Shown here one piece after another: positions 31,408 through 41,755 of a stretch of 64,000 nt of DNA. Location of the stretch: assembly GCA_015179125.1 (NCBI GenBank), contig WHVA01000088.1:62001-126000 (forward strand), read 5' to 3'. The translations under genes and the position numbers were made by a program. This stretch comes from Gautieria morchelliformis. Lineage: Eukaryota > Basidiomycota > Agaricomycetes > Gomphales > Gomphaceae. Under the pieces are notes generated by a model that had not been told where the DNA came from, did no database searches, and saw nothing but the letters and a program-made list of their open reading frames with translations. Position 1 is the first letter of the stretch. Every line of letters begins with the position of its first letter.

Positions 31408-32630
31408 TGTCAGGGGGCACCCTGTTTTCCAGTTCTGATGCCATGCCAAGTTCTGACTCCATTTCTGACTCCATGTCCAGTTCCGCTTGTTACATATCGG
31501 AAATCCCAGAGGTCGGAACTGTAAAGGCCAACGGCTTCAACTTATGTGCTGCGCCCCTGATGAACTACCGTCCTAAGTATTTCGGATTTGACTTCCGGAT
31601 GTCAGAGAACGCGGAAGTCGAGACAAGGGTGCTGATGGTTGGAGGTCAGAGGACAGAGGTCAGAAGAGGTGAAAGAGGCGGAAGACAGGGTGTCGAAGGC
31701 AGAGAGAGAGACAAAGCTTGCATGACTCGCTGTGCTAAGAACAGGAGATAGTGCGAAGGAGTTCATGTATCGAAGTTGATTATCTGATTGCAGAAATGGA
31801 GACATACATGTGGGGGTTTTATACAAAGAGCTGAGACAACAGGTAATAGGGTAGTACTAAGCAAATTCCAGAGTGAGTGGGAATCGGATAGACATACAGG
31901 GCAAGTAACTAATGCAGAACAAGGGGATAACAAGGGGGTGCAGGGTAGAGTAAGAACAATGGCAAAAGACCAAAGGTGTGTAAGTACAATGGGCATTGGA
32001 ACAAATGAAAATACAGAAATGGTAACTTGCTGTGCTCAGGGTCGTGTACGGAGGCCGGTGAGTAGAGTCGACCAGGGGTACTGAAGAACAAGGGGTTGAC
32101 GTCGTGGGTTGCGGAGGTTGTGGAATAGAGTTGGAGGATGGCCGAGTTCCCTGCGGCCATGCCTCCTCCTCAGGGGCGTCAGATATACTTGTGGCAGAAA
32201 TGGTTGAGCGGCATGGTTGTAATACCACTTCAATTTCCAACTCTGCTTTCGGAAATGGTTCCGCTTCTGGGAGAACTTCCACCAGTTCCGTTCACCTTGC
32301 CAATTCCACTCCACTCTCCGACTTCCGCTCTCAGAACAGTGTCTGGAGTCAAGTGACTCACATAGTAGGTGGCATCAAAGGTCAATCAAGGGTCAGGGAG
32401 GTCAGGGGGATGCAGGGTTGATGGCGAGTGCTGAGTGTTGTCCCTGGCTGCAGACTAGCATAGTATAATAGAGGCTTGCTGACATGGGGGTTCCTTAGAC
32501 TTTTCTCTTCGGATTTCCCCTTGTCAGGTGAGAATCCCCTCTCTTGTATACTCTATTCATTTATACATACTTCGTATTTCCCCTTGTGAGTTGTGTGGTA
32601 GTGTGACCTCCACAGCCAACTAGGGTCGAA
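31408..32630. repeat. LTR-like insertion (1223 bp) with TSD TAAAC
   Basis: Begins TGTCAGGGGGCACC and is flanked by TAAAC on both sides (31403-31407, 32631-32635), while unit 1 of the host tandem repeat has TAAAC once. The right end (GGGTCGAA) is not CA, so LTR status is tentative. Its inner part (31488 on) shares blocks with family D, such as GGCTTCAACTTATGTGCTGC and CTAAGAACAGGAGAT. Confidence 0.6.
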
Positions 32631-32712
32631 TAAACATCAATAGTTATATATCTTTGTACTGTACATGCATTTTATTTTAAACATACCTTCTAATCAGATC
32701 TATCAACCATAT

Positions 32713-32984
32713 ATGATAATATAGTACAGTTATTGTCTATATTTGCTTTTACATTCTGTCATAATACTTCTAACATATACTTATATGGTCCATACTTTCC
32801 AGGAATTCCTAATGCACAAAGCTGCCTTGGACTGCCATGCATGCGAACTTGCTGAGGCAGGTCCCCTCTATGATACCTAGTCTGGCTAACAATGTCCCCT
32901 ATAGTACTTGCTGCACCCAACCACTGTCTGACATGCCATTCCCCGATGTGTGATGCTTCTACAAACATGCTGACCTAACTACCT
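32713..32984. other. No gene resolved
   Basis: A/T-rich sequence after the tandem repeat. A short minus-strand frame (32759-32968) has no recognisable feature. Confidence 0.4.
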
Positions 32985-33059
32985 GCTATGCTACCAATGG
33001 TCATTGTGAGTCTGTGTGGCAGTGTTCGAACTATCCTCGTCCTTAGCCTTTGCACCCTT

Positions 33060-33925
33060 TTATTTTTCCCTTTCTTCTTGGGACAGTTATACTTCAGGTG
33101 CCCCTTTTCCCCACATGTCCATCATTCGACGTCTGACTTTCCAGAGCCCATTGAGTTCCCAGAAGAAGGTGCAGCTTTCTTCTTCTCCCAACCCTTCCCC
33201 TTAGCTGTCATAGCCGTTTCATTGACCTTCAAGTGGTCCTCTTCGATCTGCAACTGGTCAAACTCATCCAGGATCATCCCGACAACTACTTGAGGGGTGG
33301 CCGTGTCTGGGGCTGTTCTGTTTTGCAGCGACAGAACGCTTATGAGGGGGTGGTATGTCTTCGGGAGTGATGCAAGGACCACAGCAACAAAATCCTGATC
33401 CTCAATCTTGTCCCCCATACCGTTCAACTGCTCGTGCATCAACTTCAGGGATTCAATGTGAGTCTTCACATTCGCCTCATCTTTGCACTTCAGCGCATAT
33501 ATCCTGCACCTCAGATCAATGTGAACTTCCAGGGCCTTATCCTCATGCTTTGCACACAGCTTGCTCCACATCATGAACACCTTATCCTCGTCCTGGATCT
33601 CCAGGGTGACGCTTTCGGGGACACTGGTGAGTATCTGAGCTTTGATGATACTCTCCCTCTGCTCATACTTGTCCTGTCGGCGTTCCATTTCCTCCAGTGC
33701 TTCCTCCTTGTCTGAGGTGAGTGTGTACCCATCCGGGTATTGTGGAGTTGCATGTGGGAGTCTCGCAAGGCCATCGAGGTGTCGCTTGACTCCCCTGTGC
33801 GCCGATAACATGGTGAGGGTCTGCCTTTTCCATATGCTCCAGTTAGAGCTGTCAGCCGCTAATTTGCTGACCTGGTAGCCTTTCGTAATAGACACTGAGG
33901 GGTTTGTTTCGCCACCGGGGCCGAT
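33060..33925 (-). pseudogene. copia5 Gag with start codon and knuckle mutated
   Basis: About 268 residues of Gag: VSKLAADSSNWSIWKRQ, MLSAHRGVKRHLDG and MHEQLNGMGDKIEDQDFVAV, the same family as copia4 Gag. The expected ATG lies in the primer site, where the sequence is now ATC (33925-33923), in frame with Gly-Pro-Gly and the rest of Gag. The first Cys codon of the knuckle reads TGA, followed by WTCGEKGHLKYNC. No protease follows. Confidence 0.8.
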
Positions 33926-33929
33926 AACA

Positions 33930-34229
33930 TGTCGAGATGGGCAACAACTTAGTGCAGATGTAGGTTATACAATGAGTACTTGTCAATCTAGACAAGATCA
34001 AACTCCTCAGTGTGGACAGACACTGAGTGTATTGTGCATTACCTAGACAAGATCAAACTACAGAGTGATCAGCTGTCTAGTACAGTATAAGGCGGCGGTA
34101 CGCTTACCTCCTCAGTGTGGACAGACACTAAGGAGAACAATCTAGCGCCGCTCCACTCCTATATGTAACCCGGGCATACCTGCCCGGCCCCACTGCGTCT
34201 CCTAGAGACGCGAGTACCTAGACACAACA
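33930..34229 (-). repeat. copia5 LTR (300 bp)
   Basis: On the minus strand it runs TGTTGTGTCTAG...TCGACA. It contains two hairpins with CTCAGTG arms (34006-34027; 34108-34135). Confidence 0.8.
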
Positions 34230-34439
34230 GTGTACGTGTATCTACAACTTAACCATAATAGAGAATTGACCCAAGAGTATCTGTTATCTCCAACACCTTG
34301 ATCTGGTGGCAACCCTTTCTTACCCTCAATCCCGAACCTCCCATTTGGAGCAGTTGGGGAATATTTTGCGATCAGGCCGACATCATCCAGGTTTCCGAGC
34401 CAGCCATTTGAAGGCTCAAGATGCTCAACACCCATCATG

Positions 34440-35230
34440 GCAATCATCACATGACCAATTTCACTGAGTTGTCCTCTTACGTTGAGTGGAATGCTGCGGC
34501 ACTCCACGAGGCCTTCTATAACAGCCTCGCTGAATGCATCAAAGACCACATGCTCTCCATTGAACAACACGCAACCCTCGACGAGCTTAAACTTCAGGCT
34601 CTCTGAATCAACGATAGATATTGGGAGCGCCCAGGTGAAAAGCAGACTACAACTTCTATTTGTGTTCCTCCTTCTTTTGAACCATACCCTACACCTTGCA
34701 CTAGTGTTCGATCCAAAGCCCCGACTGCAGCCAAGCCCAGCGAACAGAAGGACCTTTCTGGAATCCTTGATGCCACTGGACATCTAACAGAGGCAGAGAA
34801 AGAGCGATGCAAAATGCAAGGCCGTTGCCCCTATTGTGGCGAACTGCCTATCCAACATGCGAAGGGATGTCGCTATCAGGAACCTGCATCTACCTCAGGA
34901 AGGGCCATCTTCACTCTCTAGGCTGACCCACAGGCTGCTACCCTTGAAGAGGCTCCTGAAGAAGGCGAAGACTCCTCTTTGGAACACTAGTCCACAACCC
35001 TTCCGTAGTGTTAATGATGGGTCGCTCTATTTCCTCGAACACTGATTCTATTCACTCTATCTCTCCAGTTCACCTCTTCGCTGCGATCAACTCCCTGTCA
35101 AATTCCTCTTTCATCATCCATGTACAGATCCCAGGTCTCCAAGACCCAATTCCTACTCTCATCGACTCCAGCACCACTTCGAACTTCATTGACATTGCGT
35201 TCTTGTCTCATCCAGGGCTTCTATGTACCT
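34440..35230 (+). pseudogene. Ty3/gypsy Gag-protease fragment
   Basis: Plus-strand decayed coding sequence. A Gag block (WNAAALHEAFYNSLAECIKD; LQAL, stop, INDRYWERPGEK), a knuckle RCPYCGELPIQHAKGC, an acidic linker, then in another frame a protease block (FIIHVQIPGLQ; PTLIDSSTTSNFID). There are several stops and frame changes and no LTR. Different from gypsy1. Confidence 0.75.
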
Positions 35231-35289
35231 ATAAGGGCAACCTAGGCAGACGCTCTACACTCAAGCGGCGAACTGGCGAAGGGGGATCC

Positions 35290-36502
35290 AAAGTGAGATA
35301 GAGAACTATATACAGGACACATAATAGCAAAGTTCACCAGCACAGAATCAGCAAACCAAAGTATCAGGGACCGGATAATTATAGCAGGAAAACACACATG
35401 GGCAAGAAGACTGAAAGAGAGCCGCGGCGCTGCCTCAAGTGCCAGAGATATAACACGCGGCATGTCGCCGCAGAGTGCAACAGTGCAGACAAGTGTGGCA
35501 CATGTGGGGGAAAGCACAGAATGGCAGAATGTGAGGAAACTGACCCGAGCAAATTCAAGTGTGTCAATTGCGACACACACGTGTTAGCAACTCGGGGGTT
35601 GTGGCAGGGAAGGTTCGGTAGAGCTCTTAGGAAGCTAGAATCAAATTCACTCTCTCAGTGAATTTATTGTCACTGTTATATTAATACAATACCTAGAATC
35701 GAATTCACTACATGATTTTCAGTCAACATGCTATGAAAATATAAAGAATACTACTCGCCTCTCTCAGTGTATTTATTGTCACTGAGAGAGGAGCACTATT
35801 CTGTCTCAGAATGCATATACGTGCACCCGGCTCTTTAGCGCCCACGAGCTCGCGCGTCGAAGCCATTTCAAACTCCGATGGGTAGAGCCGGGTGTGAAAA
35901 TAAGGAAAACAAAACAAAATAGAAGGATAAGGAGTGACCAGAAAATTTCGAAGATAATCAGGGAAGTGGATGCATAGTACAAGAACAATGTGAGAAAGAA
36001 TTGGAACACCATACAATAAATCGAATATATTATGCTTGATTTTGGTGCAGGAGCTTGTATGCACTCAACAACACGGGCACGCCTCATGGGTCAGAACATG
36101 CCCAAAGTCATAGAGGCGTGTCTGGCAATAGAGACAACTGACCCAGAGCATACGTACAAGTATTTCCCTAATGAGAACCTGTGGATGTGGGAGCAACATG
36201 GGGCCCAGGACAAGGTGGAGGATGCTGGAGACCTTTTCAGAAGGGTCGGTGCACAATTGGACAGGAGAAGATGGGCGGCAGAGACAGACACAAGGGAGGG
36301 TGGAGGACAGAATGAGAATGGGAGGAGTGAGCAGGGAGGAAGGAGAGCGGCAAACCCTAAGATAGGACACAGAGACCAAGGGTGGACAGTGAGAGAGGAA
36401 GGGGAGATTCAACAAAGGCGCCTAGATGAATACGACTTCGTGACCAACCGAGAGCAGACACAAACAAGAGAGAACATTGACAATAACCCGCACTGTGAAT
36501 GA
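35290..36502 (+). pseudogene. LINE2 ORF1, C-terminal part, split by LTR C3
   Basis: Three knuckles: CLKCQRYNTRHVAAEC, CGTCGGKHRMAEC and KCVNC before the LTR. After it comes the downstream block QNMPKVIEACLAIE and YFPNENLWMWEQ, matching CPTFLSKCTELDIR and YFPTEEAWTHV of LINE3. A frameshift lies just before the first knuckle (about 35400). The knuckles are thought to bind element RNA. Confidence 0.8.
35582..36070 (-). repeat. Solo LTR C3 (family C variant, 489 bp)
   Basis: Minus orientation, TGTTGAGTGC...GCTAACA, TSD ACACG (35577-35581, 36071-36075). Closest to C4: both end in CTAACA and have the CAATAAAT-type hairpin loop. Confidence 0.92.
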
Positions 36503-36512
36503 ACGAAGAAAA

Positions 36513-37466
36513 CAAGCAACTAAAAAACTTGAAGATTCGACAACAGAACATCAACAAATTGCTCACTGCTACGGCCAATTTACTAGCTAATGCACACCAA
36601 ACTGTTATGATATCATAGCAATACAGGAACCATATATTGATTTTTTGGGCAGCGCCAGGGCCACAAGCAGCTGGACGATATACCCAAAAACCCATTATCA
36701 AGAAAAAGAGAAAAGAACAAGGTCAATGATACTGGTGAATAAGAAAATAGCCACGAGCGCATGGGGAGCGGTGGATGTAGGGTCGCCGGATGTAACAGGA
36801 ATGGAGATAAAGACAAATATGGGTAACGTACTTCTCCTAAACCTATACTGTGATTGTGCGCACTCGGATAGTTTGAGAATCATGTGGAAGTTCCTACAGG
36901 ACAGAGCCGCGGGGAGCGGAAACCGACAACATGACGTGGAGGGGATGGTCTGGGTTGGCGACTTCAATAGGCACCATCCCTTGTGGGATGAATTGCGAAA
37001 CATGCACCTGTTCACGAGAGCCAACTTAGATGCGGCACAAGTGCTGCTGGATGCAGTGGCTGAGCATGATCTGCAAATGGCGCTCCCCAAAGGAGTGCCT
37101 ATGCTCAGAGCGATGGCCACGGGAAACCTCACTCACATGGATGAAGTCTTCATCTCTGCCCGCCTAGCCGAGAGCCTAACCAGTTGCAGACCAGTACCAG
37201 AGGAACAGCCGCCGAAAAGCGACCACTTCCCAATAGATACCGACGACAATGTAACCTTACAGGCAAGCACACAGCAGCCAAAATGGAACTACAGACAGGT
37301 AGACTGGAAACTATACAATGAGAAGCTTGAGGCTAGGCTCAAGGCAGGCATTGACACACCGGCGCCCCTCACACCACAGCAGTTCAACACAAACCTGTAT
37401 GCGCTAATGACCACCATAGCAGACACGACTGAGGAGATCTGCAAAGCAAACCATCACCATACATGA
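36513..37466 (+). pseudogene. LINE2 ORF2 endonuclease domain
   Basis: AP-endonuclease-like domain that nicks the target DNA. Motifs: RQQNINKLL at the start, LLNLYCDCAHSD, MVWVGDFNRHHPLWDE and KSDHFPID, the catalytic GDFN and SDH blocks of LINE endonucleases. A decayed segment with a stop lies near 36600-36650. The frame continues to 37466 and shifts. Confidence 0.82.
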
Positions 37467-38315
37467 AACGGTGGTGGTCACTGCAACTCACTCGACCAAG
37501 AGCGGAGACGAGGTGTTTAGGCAGGCATTCATATGCGAGGCGATATGACTCGTCAGATACAGTACACGAGGAGTACAGGGTAGCAATGAATAACTACGCA
37601 GGCGCCATCGAAAAATCAGAGAAATCTCATTGGGAAGACCTTCTAGATAACATTGACCAGAAAACGATCTGGACGGCACACAAGTACGCCTTGGCGGAAG
37701 CTTCTGATGGGGGGCGAACACGCGTGCCAACGCTGACAGCAGCACAGCCAAATGGGACGCACCTGGTGGTGAGAACAAATGAACAGAAGGCCGACATGCT
37801 GTTCAATTCCTTCTTTCCACAGCCTGAAGAGGGCACCGAGCAGGTACCAATGGACTACAAGTACCCAAACCCTGCCTTTGATTACCAGCCAGTGATGGAT
37901 GATCAAATACGGAGAGCGATAGGCAAACTAAACCTGTTTAAAGCTCCGGGACAAAGCGGTATTCCTAATGTTCTCATAATACAGTGCGCTGACACTTTGT
38001 TGCCATACATAGGACCGCTATTCCACGCCACTTTCGAGCTCAAAACATATCTGCTAGAATGGAGGGACTCGATAACAAGAGTCCTTCGAAAAGCGGGGAA
38101 AGCCGACTATACAGTGCCAGGGGCGTACAGGCCCATTGCGCTCCTAGACACGATAGGAAAGGTCTTGTCAGTGTGTGTAGCGGAAGACCTAGTGAAAATG
38201 GCGGAGAGGCACCACCTATTGCCAGAGAACCACTTCAGCTGTAGACCTGGGCGGATGACAACTGATGCAATACACTACGTAGTAGCGGTGGCCAAGGACG
38301 CATGGAGGTGAGGAA
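37463..38315 (+). pseudogene. LINE2 ORF2 linker and N-terminal RT
   Basis: Continues ORF2 with one frame change after the endonuclease. Motifs: WWSLQLTRPRAETR, NLFKAPGQSGIPNVLI, GAYRPIALLDTIGKV, LLPENHFSCRPGRMTTDAIH. These are RT blocks 0-3 shared with LINE3 (SYRPIALLNTIGKL, GGRPGRTTSDSLH). It stops at TGA 38309 beside the LTR D1 insertion, before the catalytic blocks. Confidence 0.82.
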
Positions 38316-38969
38316 GTGTTATGTATCAAGATTTCTGCTAAGTCGGAACTGGAAAGGACAGCAGCTTCAACTTGTAGGTTGCGCCCCCAATGAACTATCA
38401 TCCTAGGTATTTCAGAAATGGGTCGGAAGTGGAATATACTGAACTGAAGGTTAGTCGGAACTTGAGGCGGAATTGAGGCGGAAGACGGCAGGCGGAGAGA
38501 CGGAGGTCTTGCTAGACTCGCTGTGCTAAGAACAGGAGATGGAGCGAAGGAAATCAAGTATCGAAGGTGATTATCTGATTGCAGAATAACAGACATACAT
38601 GACAGGCTTTTATACAAAGAGCTGAGACAACAGGTAATGGGGTAGTACTAAGCAAATTCCAGGGGAAACGGAAGTCGAGTAGACAATGCGTGGGAACTAA
38701 CTAATTGGGAACAATGGGACTACAAGGGGGTTTCAGGGTAAGGTAGAACAATGGCAAAAAACAAGGGGGCGGGAAAACATATCTGACAACGAAACACAAG
38801 GAGGGCCGGACACATGGTCTTGATAAACGATGAAGCGGGTCCGGTGGGTCTGAGTAATCGAGTCGAAAGAACAAGGGGATAGAACAATGGGCGGAATGTC
38901 GGAAATATCGGAGGGGCGGAAAGTGTTGCGGAACTGAAGGTCAGAAGTCGGAAATGCACGGTCGTAACA
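38316..38969 (+). repeat. Solo LTR D1 (family D, 654 bp)
   Basis: TGTTATGTATC...GGTCGTAACA with TSD GGAAG (38311-38315, 38970-38974), in LINE2 RT. Confidence 0.9.
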
Positions 38970-38975
38970 GGAAGA

Positions 38976-39473
38976 TGTTGGGTGCATTTATGCTCCTGCA
39001 CCAAAATCAAGCATAATATATTCGAGTTATTGTATGGTGTTTAAATCTCTTCTCACATTGTTCTTGTACCATGCATCCATTTCTCTGATTGTTTTCGAAA
39101 TATTCCAGTCACTCTCTACCTCTCCATTCCATGTTGTTATTTCTATTTTCACAAGCGGCTGCACCCAGCGGAGTCTGAAATGACTTCGACGCGTGAGCTC
39201 TTGGGCGCTAAAGAGCCAGGTAGTAGTACATGCACAGTGAGACAGATTTCCCCCTCTCTCAGTGACAACTAAATTCACTGAGAGAGGCAAGTAAATTAGT
39301 CTAGTGTTCTTTCGATTTATTGACCTAGAAATTCTCTGTAGTGAATTAATTTCTAGGTAGTGTATAATATATTTATAGTGACAACTAAATTCACTGAGAG
39401 AGTGAATTAATTTCTAGTCTATTCTTTTGAGCAACAAGTCCATACCTACTGCCTATAATTCCTGTCTACTACA
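38976..39473 (+). repeat. copia3 5' LTR (family C, 498 bp)
   Basis: TGTTGGGTGC...CTACTACA. Contains a perfect hairpin with 13 bp arms CCTCTCTCAGTGA around a 9 nt loop (39253-39287), then a second half-copy about 90 bp downstream. This LTR, followed by gag, ties the solo C LTRs to a copia family. Confidence 0.95.
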
Positions 39474-39487
39474 GGGTTATGGGCCCC
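39474..39487 (+). promoter_or_regulatory. copia3 primer-binding site containing the gag start codon
   Basis: GGGTTATGGGCCCC follows the LTR, complementary to the initiator tRNA-Met anticodon arm. Its ATG (39479) is the only Met before the conserved Gag block VEKLATDGSNWPLW. Confidence 0.8.
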
Positions 39488-41755
39488 GGAGACACTTCTG
39501 AGAAGCTATTGGGTGTTGAGAAGCTTGCTACTGATGGAAGTAATTGGCCATTGTGGCGAGCCACTCTCATCAGCTATTTTGAGTCCAAAAATCTACTCAA
39601 GTATGTAGAAGGGAGAGTCACCCGACCTCCTGATCCTCCAGTCATGCCCCCAGGCCATATTCTTACAGAAGCTGAGGAAACTCAGATGGATAAGGCTGAG
39701 GAGAAGGTGGAGAGATATCTTGCTAGAGAAGGACAAGCCAAGACCCAAATCATCGTCTCTGTGTCAGAGTCACTAGCTCTGATGCTACAGAAACAAAAGA
39801 CAGCAAAAGAGACTTGGGATGCATTGGTCAACGAAATGACCAAAAAGCCCAAGATGGTCCTCACCAGCCTGCAGAGACAACTCCGCAGTATGAGATGTCC
39901 TGAGGATGGAGACTTGAGAGATCACTTGGACAAGGCCCAAGACCTATATGCTCATCTTAATGAGATGGGAGCCAGAGTTTCTGAAGAAGAATTCATGGAC
40001 ATAATCCTTGTGTCACTTCCACCATCCTATGAGGCAGTCATGAATGCCCTTACCACTTCGCTTGAAGAATGCGGGAGGCCATTAGTCCCTGATGATATTA
40101 TTAGGGTACTAAAGGCTCAGTATGACAGGAAGAAAACACTCCCGCAAGAAGAGCAGGTGTTTATTGGTTCATCTACTAAGAAGGACCAGAAGGGGCAGAA
40201 GGCGCATGTATGCACCAACTGCAAAAAGCCTGGACTTCCATCGAAAATTGCTGGGCTAAAGGAGGTGGTAAAGAAGGTCAAGGACCACGTCAGAAGAAAA
40301 AAGCCAAAGGCAAGGAGAAGAAGAAGGGTAAAGCAGAAGCGAATGTTGCCGAAGAAGAGTCCTCTTCTGAGGAAGGTGATGATGGGCATCTTGCCTTCAT
40401 CAATTTCGACGAGTGCTCTAATTTTAATTCGAGCACATCCTCAGGATTTATAGTCATACTCAACACCGGAACGACATCACATATGACTCCTCATAAAAAT
40501 TTATTGAGGAACTACTGTCAATTCTCACAGCCGAGGACTATCCGAGCAGCCAACAAAGGCACCTTTGATGCCTTCAGTTCAGGACTGCTCGTATTATCCA
40601 ATAAGGTTGGAGATAAAACAGTAGAAGTCACTTTGCAAGATACATACTATGCACCAAAAATTGCTGCTACCCTCATCTCGATCGGTCGTTGCGATGATGC
40701 TGCCTACGATATTCGACTCGGTGGCCAGAAATGTACAATATCTAACACTGTCGGAAAGGTATTGACGAAAGCACCGAAGGTCAATGGCTTATATCGACTA
40801 GACCTCCAGTCACCGAGTGCTCAAGCCCATATGTGTTTGTCTGCCATGGAAATTCATCAAAAAATGGGGCACATCTCACAGAAGTCCCTACAACATCTAT
40901 TAAATTGTGGCATGATATTGGGCATTGAACTGAGCTCCACAGGCGATAGAATTGTCTGTGACGTGTGTATTCAAGCCAAGATTGCACGCAAACCTCTTCC
41001 CTGAGAACCCAGAGACCGAACGTCAAAATTCGGTGACAGAATTTATTCTGATGTCTGGGGACCTGCAAGGCACCTCACGATCGATAAAAAGTCATATTAT
41101 GTCTCTTTTATCGATGACTACTCAAGAGAATCAGTGATCTATCTCATGGCGAACAAATCAGAAGCATTTTCAAAGTACAAGCTCTATGAGGCTTTAATGC
41201 TTCGACAGAGATATGTGCACATCAAGGCACTTGTTTCTGATCGAGGGGGCGAATACACGAGCTCTGAATTTGAGCAGCACATGGCCAAACAAGGCACGAA
41301 GCATCAGTTGACGGTACACAACACACCAGAGTCTAATGGTGTTGCCGAACATCTGAACCGAACTCTCACTGAGAGAACTCGTGCCATGCTGTTGGAATCA
41401 GGCCTGCCTAAGATATTATGGGGCTATGCGATACAGCATGCCAATTATCTTAGGAACAGGACGCATACAAGAGCTCTACCTAATAAAACACCCTACGAGA
41501 TGATTCACCATGAGAAACCGAATCTCAAAGACATTCACGCATGGGGAACTGAAGTCTATGTTAAGGTCACTCAGAGAGATAAATTGGCAGCTCATGCCAA
41601 AAGAGCTCAGTGGATAGGAATTTCTGCGCAGAGCCACGGTCATTATGTTTATTGGCCTGACTCGCACAAAGTTTCTGTCGAGCGGAATGTTGTGTTTGAT
41701 TCAGAGATGAAGAAAGGAAAAGTCCCAATCATTTCTATTGAGGAATCCAAGCTAC
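39479..41755 (+). pseudogene. copia3 Gag-protease-integrase, inactivated
   Basis: Gag from 39479. The knuckle CTNCKKPG has lost its His: one missing base near 40235 shifts the frame, which resumes as IENCWAKGGGKEG. The protease reads LNTGTTSHMT, Asn in place of the catalytic Asp. Integrase shows HQKMGH...CDVC, a frame change after RKPLP (about 41002), SDVWGPA, SDRGGEY and SNGVAEHLNRT. It ends within the integrase C-terminal region at the B2 edge. Confidence 0.9.

Larger units (their letters stand above)
32985..34229 (-). mobile_element. copia5: 5' fragment of a Ty1/copia element
   Basis: Minus strand: LTR 33930-34229, mutated primer site 33917-33928, gag 33122-33925 and a decayed zinc knuckle to about 33060. 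Pol is absent. Its Gag is of the copia3/copia4 type. Confidence 0.8.
35250..38315 (+). mobile_element. LINE2: truncated Tad1-like LINE
   Basis: Contains the C-terminal part of ORF1, the ORF2 endonuclease and the start of RT. Interrupted by LTR C3 (35582-36070). It ends where LTR D1 and copia3 inserted (38316, 38976); the rest of RT is not found further right, because B2 marks a breakpoint. Confidence 0.85.
38976..41755 (+). mobile_element. copia3: truncated Ty1/copia element, source family of LTR C
   Basis: 5' LTR 38976-39473, primer site 39474-39487, gag-protease-integrase to 41755, then cut by B2. No RT, RNase H or 3' LTR. Inserted one base after the TSD of D1. Confidence 0.92.

Noticed and set aside
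34202-34783. Minus-strand 193-codon frame over the gypsy gag fragment
   Set aside because: The plus strand carries recognisable Gag and knuckle motifs; the minus frame has none and starts inside the copia5 LTR edge.
38316-38969. D1 and C1 read as one composite LTR
   Set aside because: D1 has its own TSD GGAAG and matches D2/D4 from end to end. C1 starts one base after the TSD and is followed by the primer site and gag.
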